Shown one piece after another: positions 52,961 through 60,143 of a DNA stretch of 64,000 nt; position 1 is the stretch's first letter; each line of letters starts with the position of its first letter. This DNA comes from Oceanococcus sp041619555 (GTDB lineage: Bacteria > Pseudomonadota > Gammaproteobacteria > Nevskiales > Oceanococcaceae). The DNA lies in the NCBI GenBank assembly GCA_041619555.1, contig JBFKDQ010000001.1:1-64000 (forward strand), in the 5' to 3' direction. The notes under the pieces are model-generated. The model was not told where the DNA came from, did not search any database, and saw only the letters and a list, made by a program, of their open reading frames with translations. The position numbers and the translations under genes were made by a program.

Positions 52961-53835
52961 GCGAGAAACTCCACGGCGGCGGTGACGAAGCCACGGGGCT
53001 GCTCCCGATGCATGAAATGGCCGGCATCGGCCATCGCCAGCAATCGATAGCGTTCGGCAAACAGATCCTCCTGCTTCTGGAACATCTCCGCCCCGATGCA
53101 GCCATCCTCAAGCCCGGCCACCGCCAGGGTCGGAACCTTGCAGGCCTGCAGTGGTGAAACGCTAGCGGCCGACCCGGCCGCCTGCCGCACACCGGCGGGC
53201 AAGGCCCGGTAATAGGCCAATACGGCCGCCAGCACCGGCGGCTGCGCCAGCGCCTGGCGCACCGGATCCAGAGCCGCCTCGGAGAATGCCCAGCTCGGCG
53301 ACCAGGTTCGCCAGAGCTTCTCGATGAATTTGAAATTCCGTGCCCGGATGCTGCGCTCCGGCAGACGCGGCAGCTGGAAGTAAGCCATGTACCAGGAGCG
53401 TCGCAACTGCGCGGCTGAGGGCCGCAGGAAACGCCGCGGATGCGGCACCGCGGCACAGACCATCGCGGCTATCTGCTGCGGCCTTTGCGCCGCGAGCGCG
53501 TAGTTCAGCGCCGCGCCCCAGTCGTGGCCGATCAGGCGCAGGGCCTGCTCACCACTGACCGCATCCATCAGCCGGCCAAGCACCTGGGCCAGGGCCTGGA
53601 GCCGATAATCCACCACCCGATGGTCCAGGGCATAACCGGGCATCTCAGGCACAAACACCTGGTAGCCGGCGGCGGCGAGCATCGGCGCGATTTCGATCCA
53701 GGTCTGCGGGGAATCCGGGAAGCCGTGCAAACACCAGAGCGCCGGCCCCTCTCCCCCCGACCACAGACGAAACACACCATCGGCAGTCTGAACTTTGCGC
53801 GAGACGAAACCGGCAGGCCACTCAGGCCCGGACAA
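52957..53835 (-). CDS. Alpha/beta hydrolase, epoxide hydrolase-like
   Basis: Encodes 292 residues. The oxyanion motif LHGFPDS, nucleophile Asp105 in LIGHDWGAAL, acid Asp in VAGLEDGCIG and His in DAGHFMH form a complete epoxide hydrolase/haloalkane dehalogenase-type set. An Asp rather than Ser nucleophile rules out an ordinary esterase. The cap region contains RRSWYMAYFQLP, whose tyrosine is placed like a ring-opening Tyr. No signal peptide. Overlaps both the upstream acyltransferase (14 bases) and downstream Nudix gene (4 bases). Confidence 0.88.
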   Translation of the reverse strand: MSGPEWPAGFVSRKVQTADGVFRLWSGGEGPALWCLHGFPDSPQTWIEIAPMLAAAGYQVFVPEMPGYALDHRVVDYRLQALAQVLGRLMDAVSGEQALRLIGHDWGAALNYALAAQRPQQIAAMVCAAVPHPRRFLRPSAAQLRRSWYMAYFQLPRLPERSIRARNFKFIEKLWRTWSPSWAFSEAALDPVRQALAQPPVLAAVLAYYRALPAGVRQAAGSAASVSPLQACKVPTLAVAGLEDGCIGAEMFQKQEDLFAERYRLLAMADAGHFMHREQPRGFVTAAVEFLA

Positions 53836-54724
53836 GCTTCAGCTCCTCATCAATCAGAGCATCTTTTTCTTCCCACAGACCGGCGACGAAAGCCTGCGCC
53901 TCGCGGCGGAACTCCGGATCCTGCTGGTAGTTGGCGTGATACCAGGCGTCCGGGATCTGCCGGGTTTTCACATTCACGACCACATCGCGATTCTTGCCAC
54001 ACATGAAGTCCCAGAACGATTTGGGACCATCACGGTAGACGATGGTGACATCCAGCAAGGTATCCACATCCTTCCCCAGAGCCGCTGCCGCGAAAGCCAG
54101 CCCGCCGGTCTTGGGGCGCAGCAAATGCTTGTACGGCGAGTTCTGCCGCGCCTGTTTTTCCGGCGTGCAGCGGGTGCCTTCCAGGTAATTCAGCACCGTG
54201 ACGGGCATGCCGTGATATTTCCTGCAGGCCTGTTGCGCGGTTTCCAGGTCCTTGCCGGCCAGCTCCGGATGTGCGCGCAGGAACTCGCGCGAGTAGCGCT
54301 TCATGAACGGGAAATCCAGCGCCCACCAGACCAGGCCCAGGATCGGCACCCAGATCAGTTCCTGTTTGATGAAGAAACGAAAGAAGGGCACTTTCGGCCC
54401 CAGGGCGTGCATCACCACATAGATGTCGTTCCAGCTCTGGTGGTTGGCGATCACCAGATATTGCGCATCCTTGCGCAAATCCTGGATGCCGCGAATCTCC
54501 CAGCGCCGACGATGGCAGATTTCCGCCAGTAGGGAATTGCCCCGCGACCAGCCCGAACACAGCCGGTCCATCACCCGCGTCATGCCGCGACGCCAGGGCC
54601 GCCAGGGCACCAGCAGCTTGATGAAAATCGCGGTATAGACCGGAATGGCCCAGAGCACCAAGTTCAGCACAAACAAAGCGGAGACGATGAGCCCGATCAA
54701 GGGTGCTGGGAGGAAACTCAGCAT
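53822..54724 (-). CDS. PlsC-family acyltransferase, YihG-like
   Basis: Encodes 300 residues from the ATG at 54724. An N-terminal membrane segment (about 6-32) leads to the acyltransferase domain: HX4D motif His95-Asp100 in ANHQSWNDIY, GPKVPFFRFF, PFMKRYSREFL, and EGTRCTPEKQ, matching the 1-acylglycerol-3-phosphate O-acyltransferase family, YihG/LCLAT branch. Probably acts at the inner membrane on lysophosphatidate-type acceptors. The open frame continues upstream to 55126 but that part is antisense to the TlpA-like gene's own frame and not coding. Confidence 0.9.
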   Translation of the reverse strand: MLSFLPAPLIGLIVSALFVLNLVLWAIPVYTAIFIKLLVPWRPWRRGMTRVMDRLCSGWSRGNSLLAEICHRRRWEIRGIQDLRKDAQYLVIANHQSWNDIYVVMHALGPKVPFFRFFIKQELIWVPILGLVWWALDFPFMKRYSREFLRAHPELAGKDLETAQQACRKYHGMPVTVLNYLEGTRCTPEKQARQNSPYKHLLRPKTGGLAFAAAALGKDVDTLLDVTIVYRDGPKSFWDFMCGKNRDVVVNVKTRQIPDAWYHANYQQDPEFRREAQAFVAGLWEEKDALIDEELKLVRA

Positions 54725-54795
54725 TTTCCGTTCAATTTGACAAGATTGGCTGCAATTGTAGCCGAAGCGCCGGCCCTGACCGCGCGCAATCCACC

Positions 54796-55311
54796 TCACT
54801 CGGCCAGCAGGAGCTCGATCTGCTGCTGCAACCGGCGCGCCGCCGCGCTGCCGAGACGGATTTCGCCGGCCTGGGCGAAACGCAACCGGCCCTGCTTGTC
54901 GACCAGATAAAACGCCGGCCAGTAGCGGTTGCCCAGGGCATTCCAGTAGGCATAGTCGTTGTCGAGCATGACCGGATGACGCAGGCTCAGCGTGCGCAGG
55001 GTCTGCTCGACCCCGGCGCGCGGCCGAACCTCGCTGAACTCCGGCGTATGGATACCGACGACGCGAAACGCCCGATCGACGAAACGCTCTTCCATCGACT
55101 TGATCCAGGGCGCGCTGCGCAGGCAAGCGCCACAGTTGCGGGTCCAGAACTCGATCATCACCACCTCGCCGCGCAGCTGTTGCAGGCTGAGCGGCGCACT
55201 GTTGATCCAGGCGGCAGGCTCACCGCGGGTGAAATCCGGCGCCGGGTGAGCGCTACCGGCCCAGCTGCCGCCCGCCAAGCCAAGCAGGCAGAGCGTCAGA
55301 AGCTGGCGCAT
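54796..55311 (-). CDS. TlpA-like periplasmic thioredoxin-fold protein
   Basis: Encodes 171 residues from the ATG at 55311; an upstream ATG at 55344 would add 11 residues before the signal peptide. Signal peptide to about 18 (GGSWAGSAH), then a redoxin fold: LRGEVVMIEFWTRNCGAC with active cysteines Cys60 and Cys63 (CGAC), VVGIHTPEF, and the cis-proline region YWPAFYLVDKQGRLRF. The Thr/Arg/Asn-rich residues ahead of CGAC and VGIHTPE are typical of DipZ/TlpA-type proteins. Likely a periplasmic disulfide reductase; partner unknown. Same strand as the acyltransferase genes, 71 bases upstream. Confidence 0.88.
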   Translation of the reverse strand: MRQLLTLCLLGLAGGSWAGSAHPAPDFTRGEPAAWINSAPLSLQQLRGEVVMIEFWTRNCGACLRSAPWIKSMEERFVDRAFRVVGIHTPEFSEVRPRAGVEQTLRTLSLRHPVMLDNDYAYWNALGNRYWPAFYLVDKQGRLRFAQAGEIRLGSAAARRLQQQIELLLAE

Positions 55312-55468
55312 GAGGCGGGCCAATATTATTCGCTGCGGGAGCATGGCAACAGGGGTCGTTCTCGGTCTGATCTTTCACTCATCACGGCGCGCGCGATGCG
55401 ATGTCCGCGCCAGGGCGGATGCACAGACGCGGCTTACCCAGTTTCAGACCGGCCGCGCAGGCACAGGT

Positions 55469-55990
55469 TCATTCCCGCGGAATGTCCCGGAAGGCCTGTA
55501 ATCGGCCCTCGGCATCCAGCACTTCAACGCGTCGATAGGGCAAAGCCGGCACCGCCGCCAGCACACAGAGGCTGGTCATGATCTGGGTAACCATGCGGTC
55601 CGCCGCCGGCTGCAGCCATTCCGCGCTGAGACGCAGCGTGCCCTGTGCATCCAGCTCCGCGGTCTTGCCGAGTTCAATACTGTAACCGCCGGTGCGACGC
55701 AAGCCCTGCTCCACCAGCACGAAAGCCTGCTCGGGCGGGAGCTTGAGGCGCTGCAGATGCAGGGCATTTTCGCTGTCCCAGGCGGTCAGCTCGGCGGCGG
55801 AATCAAACAGCCGGATCACTGCATTTTCGGTTGGCGTGCCACACAGCAGGGCACGACGCAGCTCCTCCACCGGATATTCGCCCTGCGGATATTCATAGGC
55901 CTTTTCCCAGAACTTGATGCTGGGTCGCCAGGCGCAGGCCCCGAGAAACAGGACACTGAGGATCAGGCAGAAGACTTGACGCAAGGGCAT
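55469..55990 (-). CDS. Lipoprotein with a PrcB-like C-terminal domain
   Basis: Encodes 173 residues. Lipoprotein signal with lipobox LGAC (Cys19). The first half contains CGTPTENAVIRLFDSAAELT; the second half has QGLRRTGGYSIELGKTAELD followed by ADRMVTQIMTSLCVLAAVPALP, the layout of the PrcB_C domain first known from a spirochaete protease complex ('TGGYSVEI ... MVTQ...'). In proteobacteria such lipoproteins are of unknown role. Placement after lipobox implies envelope localisation. The next gene on the other strand starts 111 bases beyond its start. Confidence 0.78.
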   Translation of the reverse strand: MPLRQVFCLILSVLFLGACAWRPSIKFWEKAYEYPQGEYPVEELRRALLCGTPTENAVIRLFDSAAELTAWDSENALHLQRLKLPPEQAFVLVEQGLRRTGGYSIELGKTAELDAQGTLRLSAEWLQPAADRMVTQIMTSLCVLAAVPALPYRRVEVLDAEGRLQAFRDIPRE

Positions 55991-56101
55991 GCAGACACTC
56001 CGGTAGATCAGCCGGGGAATTGTAGCAAGCCCCTACGAAGGCGCACGCGGGCGTGCGCGGCAGACCGGGCGAGCGGGACCGCAAATTGCATTTCTGCGAT
56101 C

Positions 56102-57862
56102 ATGCGTACGATGAACCCAAGCGAGACCATTTCAGTCGACTGGCTGTGCCGTGAGCTGGAAGCCGACGGCCGCCTGTCCTCATCCCAGGCGGCCGATGCC
56201 TTGCTGCGCCTGTCCGGCACCCGTTCTAAAGCCCATCCGCTGACCCGCCTCGGCCTGCTCAATCTGCCGCGCGCGGACGCCCCTGGCAGCCTGCTGGACA
56301 GCGAATGTCTGGGCGAGTGGCTGGCGGGCAAGTGCGGCCTGCGCTTCCATCACATCGATCCCCTGAAGGTCGACATCCCGAAAGTCACCTCGGTCTGCTC
56401 CTATGCGTATGCCAGCCGCGCCCGCATCCTGCCGCTGGAGATCACCGCGGACAAGGTCGTGGTGGCGGTCAGCGAACCGAGCAACCGGGACTGGGAAGCC
56501 GAGCTGAGCCGCATCGCCGGCAAGGCCGTGGAACGGGTGATGGCCGACCCGGAGGATATCGAGCGCTATCTGGTCGAATTCTACGCCCTGGCCCGCTCGG
56601 TGAAAGCCAGCGAGACCGAGCAGCGCCAGCGTCAGACCGGCCTGCAGAATCTGGAGCACCTCACCGAACTGGGCAAACGCGGCAGCCTGGAAGCGAACGA
56701 CCGGCACATCGTCGCGATCGTGGACTGGCTGCTGCAGTACGCGTTCGAACAACGTGCCAGCGACATCCACATGGAGCCGCGCCGTGAATCGGGCAATGTG
56801 CGTCTACGCATCGATGGCGTGCTGCATCCGGTTTATCAGATGCCGCCCAAGGTCATGGCCGCGGTGACCAGCCGGCTGAAAATCCTCGCCCGCATGGATT
56901 TGGCGGAAAAACGTCGCCCCCAGGATGGCCGGGTGAAGACCCGCAGCCCGGATGGCCAGGAAATCGAACTGCGCCTGTCTACCATGCCGACCAGCTTCGG
57001 CGAAAAACTCGTACTGCGCATATTCGACCCCAGCGAACTGCTGCAGAACTTCGCCAACCTTGGCCTCAGCGCCCGCCAGACGCTCAACTGGGAAGAGCTG
57101 ACCAGCCAGCCCCACGGCATCGTCCTGGTCACCGGACCAACCGGCTCCGGCAAGACTACGACGCTCTATTCCACCCTGCGCCATCTGGCCAGCCCGGAAG
57201 TGAACATCTGCACCATCGAGGACCCGATCGAACTGATCGAGCCGCGCTTCAACCAGATGCAGGTCAATGCCGCCCTGGATGTGGATTTCTCCGGCGGAAT
57301 TCGCACCCTGCTGCGGCAGGACCCGGACATCATCATGGTCGGCGAAATTCGCGACCGCGAAACCGCGGAAGTGGCGATCCAGGCCGCGCTGACCGGCCAT
57401 CTGGTGCTCAGCAGCCTGCACACCAACGACGCCGCCGACGCCATCACCCGTCTGCAGGATCTGGGCATTCCGGCCTATCTGCTGCGCGCGACCATGCTCG
57501 GCGTGCTGGCCCAGCGCCTGGCCCGGCGGCTCTGTCCGCATTGCAAGCAGAGTACCGAACCCGACCCCGATGAGTGGCTGGCGCTGGCCGGCGATAAGCT
57601 ACCGATGCCAAAACGGCTGATGACGTCACCGGGCTGCCTGGAATGCAGGGCCACTGGTTTTCTCGGCCGCCTGGGGCTGTTCGAGTTGCTACCCATGGAC
57701 ACCTCCATCCGCCACGCCATCCGCGACCAGATGGAGGCCGAAGAATTACGTCAGCTTGCCCGCGCACAGGGCTTGGCCGGCCTGCGCGAGGCCGGCATCC
57801 AGAAAGTCCTGGCTGGCGAAACCCTGGCCGCCGAAATTCTGCGCATCACCCCGCGAACCTGA
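56102..57862 (+). CDS. Solitary GspE/PilB-type secretion ATPase
   Basis: Encodes 586 residues (ATG 56102; a second ATG at 56111). N-terminal GspE_N-like domain (about 80-170, LAGKCGLRFHHIDPLKVDIP), then the ATPase core: GPTGSGKTTT (about 345-354), Asp box TIEDPIELIEPRFNQMQVN, Walker B RQDPDIIMVGEIRDRETAE, His box TGHLVLSSLHTNDA and the tetracysteine zinc knuckle (CPHCK, then CLECRATG, about residues 479-515). Powers pilus or type II secretion assembly. No pilC, pilD or gsp neighbours, and MscS follows after nine bases. The T4P minor pilin operon is 4 kb away but the genes are not linked in one unit. Whether it is PilB or a paralogue cannot be told from the window. Confidence 0.88.
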   Translation: MRTMNPSETISVDWLCRELEADGRLSSSQAADALLRLSGTRSKAHPLTRLGLLNLPRADAPGSLLDSECLGEWLAGKCGLRFHHIDPLKVDIPKVTSVCSYAYASRARILPLEITADKVVVAVSEPSNRDWEAELSRIAGKAVERVMADPEDIERYLVEFYALARSVKASETEQRQRQTGLQNLEHLTELGKRGSLEANDRHIVAIVDWLLQYAFEQRASDIHMEPRRESGNVRLRIDGVLHPVYQMPPKVMAAVTSRLKILARMDLAEKRRPQDGRVKTRSPDGQEIELRLSTMPTSFGEKLVLRIFDPSELLQNFANLGLSARQTLNWEELTSQPHGIVLVTGPTGSGKTTTLYSTLRHLASPEVNICTIEDPIELIEPRFNQMQVNAALDVDFSGGIRTLLRQDPDIIMVGEIRDRETAEVAIQAALTGHLVLSSLHTNDAADAITRLQDLGIPAYLLRATMLGVLAQRLARRLCPHCKQSTEPDPDEWLALAGDKLPMPKRLMTSPGCLECRATGFLGRLGLFELLPMDTSIRHAIRDQMEAEELRQLARAQGLAGLREAGIQKVLAGETLAAEILRITPRT

Positions 57863-57871
57863 AGAAGTGCC

Positions 57872-58717
57872 ATGAATGCCCTGACCCCATCTCCCGAACT
57901 GCTCGCCCGCCTGCTGGACTGGGCCGAGGCTCTGGGCCTGAATCTGCTCGCCGCACTGGCCACGTTCATCATCGGCCGCTGGCTTGCGGGCCTGCTCATC
58001 GCCGGCCTAAAAAAAGCCCTGAACCGAGCCAAGGTCGATGCCACCCTGGCCAAGTTTCTTGGCCATGTCGCCTATGGTCTGATCATGGCGATGGTGGTGA
58101 TTTCCGCCCTCGGCCAGCTTGGCGTCAGCACCACGTCGGCCGCCGCCCTGCTGGGTGGCGCCGGGGTTGCGATCGGCCTGAGCCTGAAAAATCAGCTATC
58201 GGCTTTTGCCGCCGGCGTGCTGATCATCCTGTTCCGGCCGTTTCGCAGCGGCGACTACATCGAGGCGGGCGGCACCGCCGGCACGGTTGAGGACATCCGC
58301 ATCTTCGCCACCGTGATCAGAACCCCCAACAACCAGGAAGTCACGGTTCCAAATGACCGCATCTGGGGCGGTAGCATCACCAATTTCACCATCCGCCCGA
58401 CCCGGCGCATCGATCTGCCGGTCGGCATCAGCTACGACGCCGATCTGCGCCAGGCCAAAACCATCCTCGCCGAAATCGCGGACGCGCACGAACGGGTGCT
58501 GAAAGATCCGGCACCTTGGCAGGGCGTCACCGAACTGGGCAACTCCGCCATCATCATCAGCTTCCGCGCCTGGGTGAATACCGGCGATTTCCTGCAGACC
58601 CGTTCCGACATGATCGAGCAGATCAAGCTGCGTTTCGATGCGGCCGGCATCGGGATTCCCTACCCGCAGATGGATGTTCATCTGCACGCCGACCAGGCCG
58701 CACCGGCTGCAGACTGA
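57872..58717 (+). CDS. mscS: Small-conductance mechanosensitive channel, MscS family
   Basis: Encodes 281 residues, the size of E. coli MscS. Three N-terminal helices (about 20-50, 63-88, 91-120), the last with the Gly/Ala packing pattern SAAALLGGAGVAIGLSLKNQ that lines the pore, followed by the beta domain beginning IILFRPFRSGDYIEAGGTAG, and the alpha/beta C-terminal domain with IPYPQMDVHLH, the family ending. Senses membrane tension and releases solutes on hypo-osmotic shock. Starts nine bases after the GspE-type gene. Confidence 0.95.
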   Translation: MNALTPSPELLARLLDWAEALGLNLLAALATFIIGRWLAGLLIAGLKKALNRAKVDATLAKFLGHVAYGLIMAMVVISALGQLGVSTTSAAALLGGAGVAIGLSLKNQLSAFAAGVLIILFRPFRSGDYIEAGGTAGTVEDIRIFATVIRTPNNQEVTVPNDRIWGGSITNFTIRPTRRIDLPVGISYDADLRQAKTILAEIADAHERVLKDPAPWQGVTELGNSAIIISFRAWVNTGDFLQTRSDMIEQIKLRFDAAGIGIPYPQMDVHLHADQAAPAAD

Positions 58718-58718
58718 A

Positions 58719-58737
58719 GCTGCGGCCCGGCCGCAGC
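58719..58737. terminator. Hairpin between mscS and a convergent gene
   Basis: GCTGCGGC (58719-58726), loop CCG, GCCGCAGC (58730-58737): a perfect eight-base stem in the 23-base gap between the mscS stop and the convergent gene end. No T-run on either strand. Confidence 0.5.
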
Positions 58738-58740
58738 GTC

Positions 58741-59676
58741 CTAGGTCTGGTCCAGCGCCAGCAAGATCTTTCGTCTCAGCCCGTCGTCCAGCAACGGCAG
58801 GATGCGGTGCAGATGATCGCGCGGCCCGCTGTCGCTGTCCGCATGGCTGACCAGCGCCGCGATCAAGACCTCCTGCGCACCCTCATTCAAAGCATCAAAC
58901 AGCACCACCGCATCACGCCACAGGTCGCGCTCATACAGCGCCTGCACCAGGCTCGTCAGCACCTGGGGTGAGGCTTCGGCGAGACGATCACCCAGGCGCC
59001 GGCGCTGCGCCTCGCCCAGACGCTCTGCCAGGGAGAGAATTTCCGGCCACAGGGCGCCATCATCTTCGGCGCCAGCGGCCAGGGTCTGTGCCAGTTGCGG
59101 CGCTTCCAGCAGGGCGATGAGCTGGTCCAGGCGTTCGACGGATTCGACATAGAAGCCAACCCGCAGCAGGGATTCCCCGTTCATTTCCAGCGCCACGCGA
59201 CGAATCTGTTCATTCGTCAGGGCATCAACAAACTGCGCCATGGTCATGAATTCTCGCCGCCTGAGCAGTTCATGCGCCACTTTCACCACATTGTCCGCCG
59301 GCATGGCCTGCAGGACTTCGCGCGCACGCCGCGGATCCAGCGCCACGCAGATGTCGGCCTGATAGCCGGTGTCCAGACGCCCCGCCAGATCCACCGCCGC
59401 GGCAGGCTCCAGCAAACCCGTGACCTGAGCGGAGATTCTCGCCGGAATGACCTTCTCGCAAATCACCGCCACCACCTTGTTCGGCAGCAATCGGGTGCTT
59501 TCCGCCAACCGCTTGAAGCGCCGGGCGTGGCGATCGTAGAGATAGCCGGAAACGGCCTGACGCAGGCCGCGCAGCTGTTCCAGTTGCAGATGGCTCACGA
59601 AAGCGAGCTCGGCCACCGGCACGTCCAGCATCTTGGCGAGTTTCTGCAACTCCGCCTTGATCAGCAGTTCAGACAT
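58741..59676 (-). CDS. Helical-repeat protein of unknown function
   Basis: Encodes 311 residues from the ATG at 59676 (the open frame goes on to 59880 in non-coding-looking sequence). No signal peptide or membrane segment. It reads as a stack of short helices, e.g. AAAVDLAGRLDTGYQADICV, PRRAREVLQAMPADNVVKVA, HELLRRREFMTMAQFVDALT, with an 'R-A-x-E-V-L-x-A-M-P' pattern like MgtE N-terminal helical domains. I do not recognise a defined family. A 74-residue gene lies directly upstream with two bases between stop and start, so the pair is a small operon, divergent from the BNR protein gene. Confidence 0.72.
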   Translation of the reverse strand: MSELLIKAELQKLAKMLDVPVAELAFVSHLQLEQLRGLRQAVSGYLYDRHARRFKRLAESTRLLPNKVVAVICEKVIPARISAQVTGLLEPAAAVDLAGRLDTGYQADICVALDPRRAREVLQAMPADNVVKVAHELLRRREFMTMAQFVDALTNEQIRRVALEMNGESLLRVGFYVESVERLDQLIALLEAPQLAQTLAAGAEDDGALWPEILSLAERLGEAQRRRLGDRLAEASPQVLTSLVQALYERDLWRDAVVLFDALNEGAQEVLIAALVSHADSDSGPRDHLHRILPLLDDGLRRKILLALDQT

Positions 59677-59678
59677 GG

Positions 59679-59903
59679 CTAGCGGAACAGCAGCTTGCGC
59701 ACGGCACCGCGCAGCAACGCGGGCACATGGCTCAGGGATTCTTCGGTGGCCGCGGCCAGGCTCGCCGCCTGTTGCGCCTGGGCCTGCAGGATCAGCGCTT
59801 CGAGACGCTGGATATCCGCCTGATCCAGGCCATCCAGATCCGGCAGCTTCTGCGCCAGCCCGGGCAGTTGTGCATCCCATGCACTCAGGTCCAATTGCGC
59901 CAC
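59679..59903 (-). CDS. Small protein of unknown function upstream of the helical-repeat gene
   Basis: Encodes 74 residues starting at GTG 59903, with AAGGAG 10-15 bases upstream, giving a start inside a longer open frame whose N-terminal part (to 59993) is arginine-rich and unlikely to be coding. Sequence: an acidic/helical, coiled-coil-like stretch (AQKLPDLDGLDQADIQRLEA, then LILQAQAQQAASLAAA) and a hydrophobic/basic end VPALLRGAVRKLLFR. The neighbouring larger gene follows two bases after its stop, so both are likely to be translated together and to interact. Confidence 0.55.
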   Translation of the reverse strand: MAQLDLSAWDAQLPGLAQKLPDLDGLDQADIQRLEALILQAQAQQAASLAAATEESLSHVPALLRGAVRKLLFR

Positions 59904-60143
59904 GCGGGCGTTCTCCTTCGTTTGCGGATCAAGCTGCAAGCATCGCCTGCGCCGGCGGATCAGCGCAAGCACAGGCGCAGGTCGCCAGCGCACAGGTCTG
60001 CAGGTGCGGCCATACCGGTGTGCGCCCGTTCGGCACCGTGGCCGCTTCGGCCCGCCAGCACCGAGGCGGGTTCAAACGATCTACGATTGCATTGTTGCTC
60101 CGCCCGCGGGTAGCGTGCACGTTTCGTTCACACAAGACGCCGC

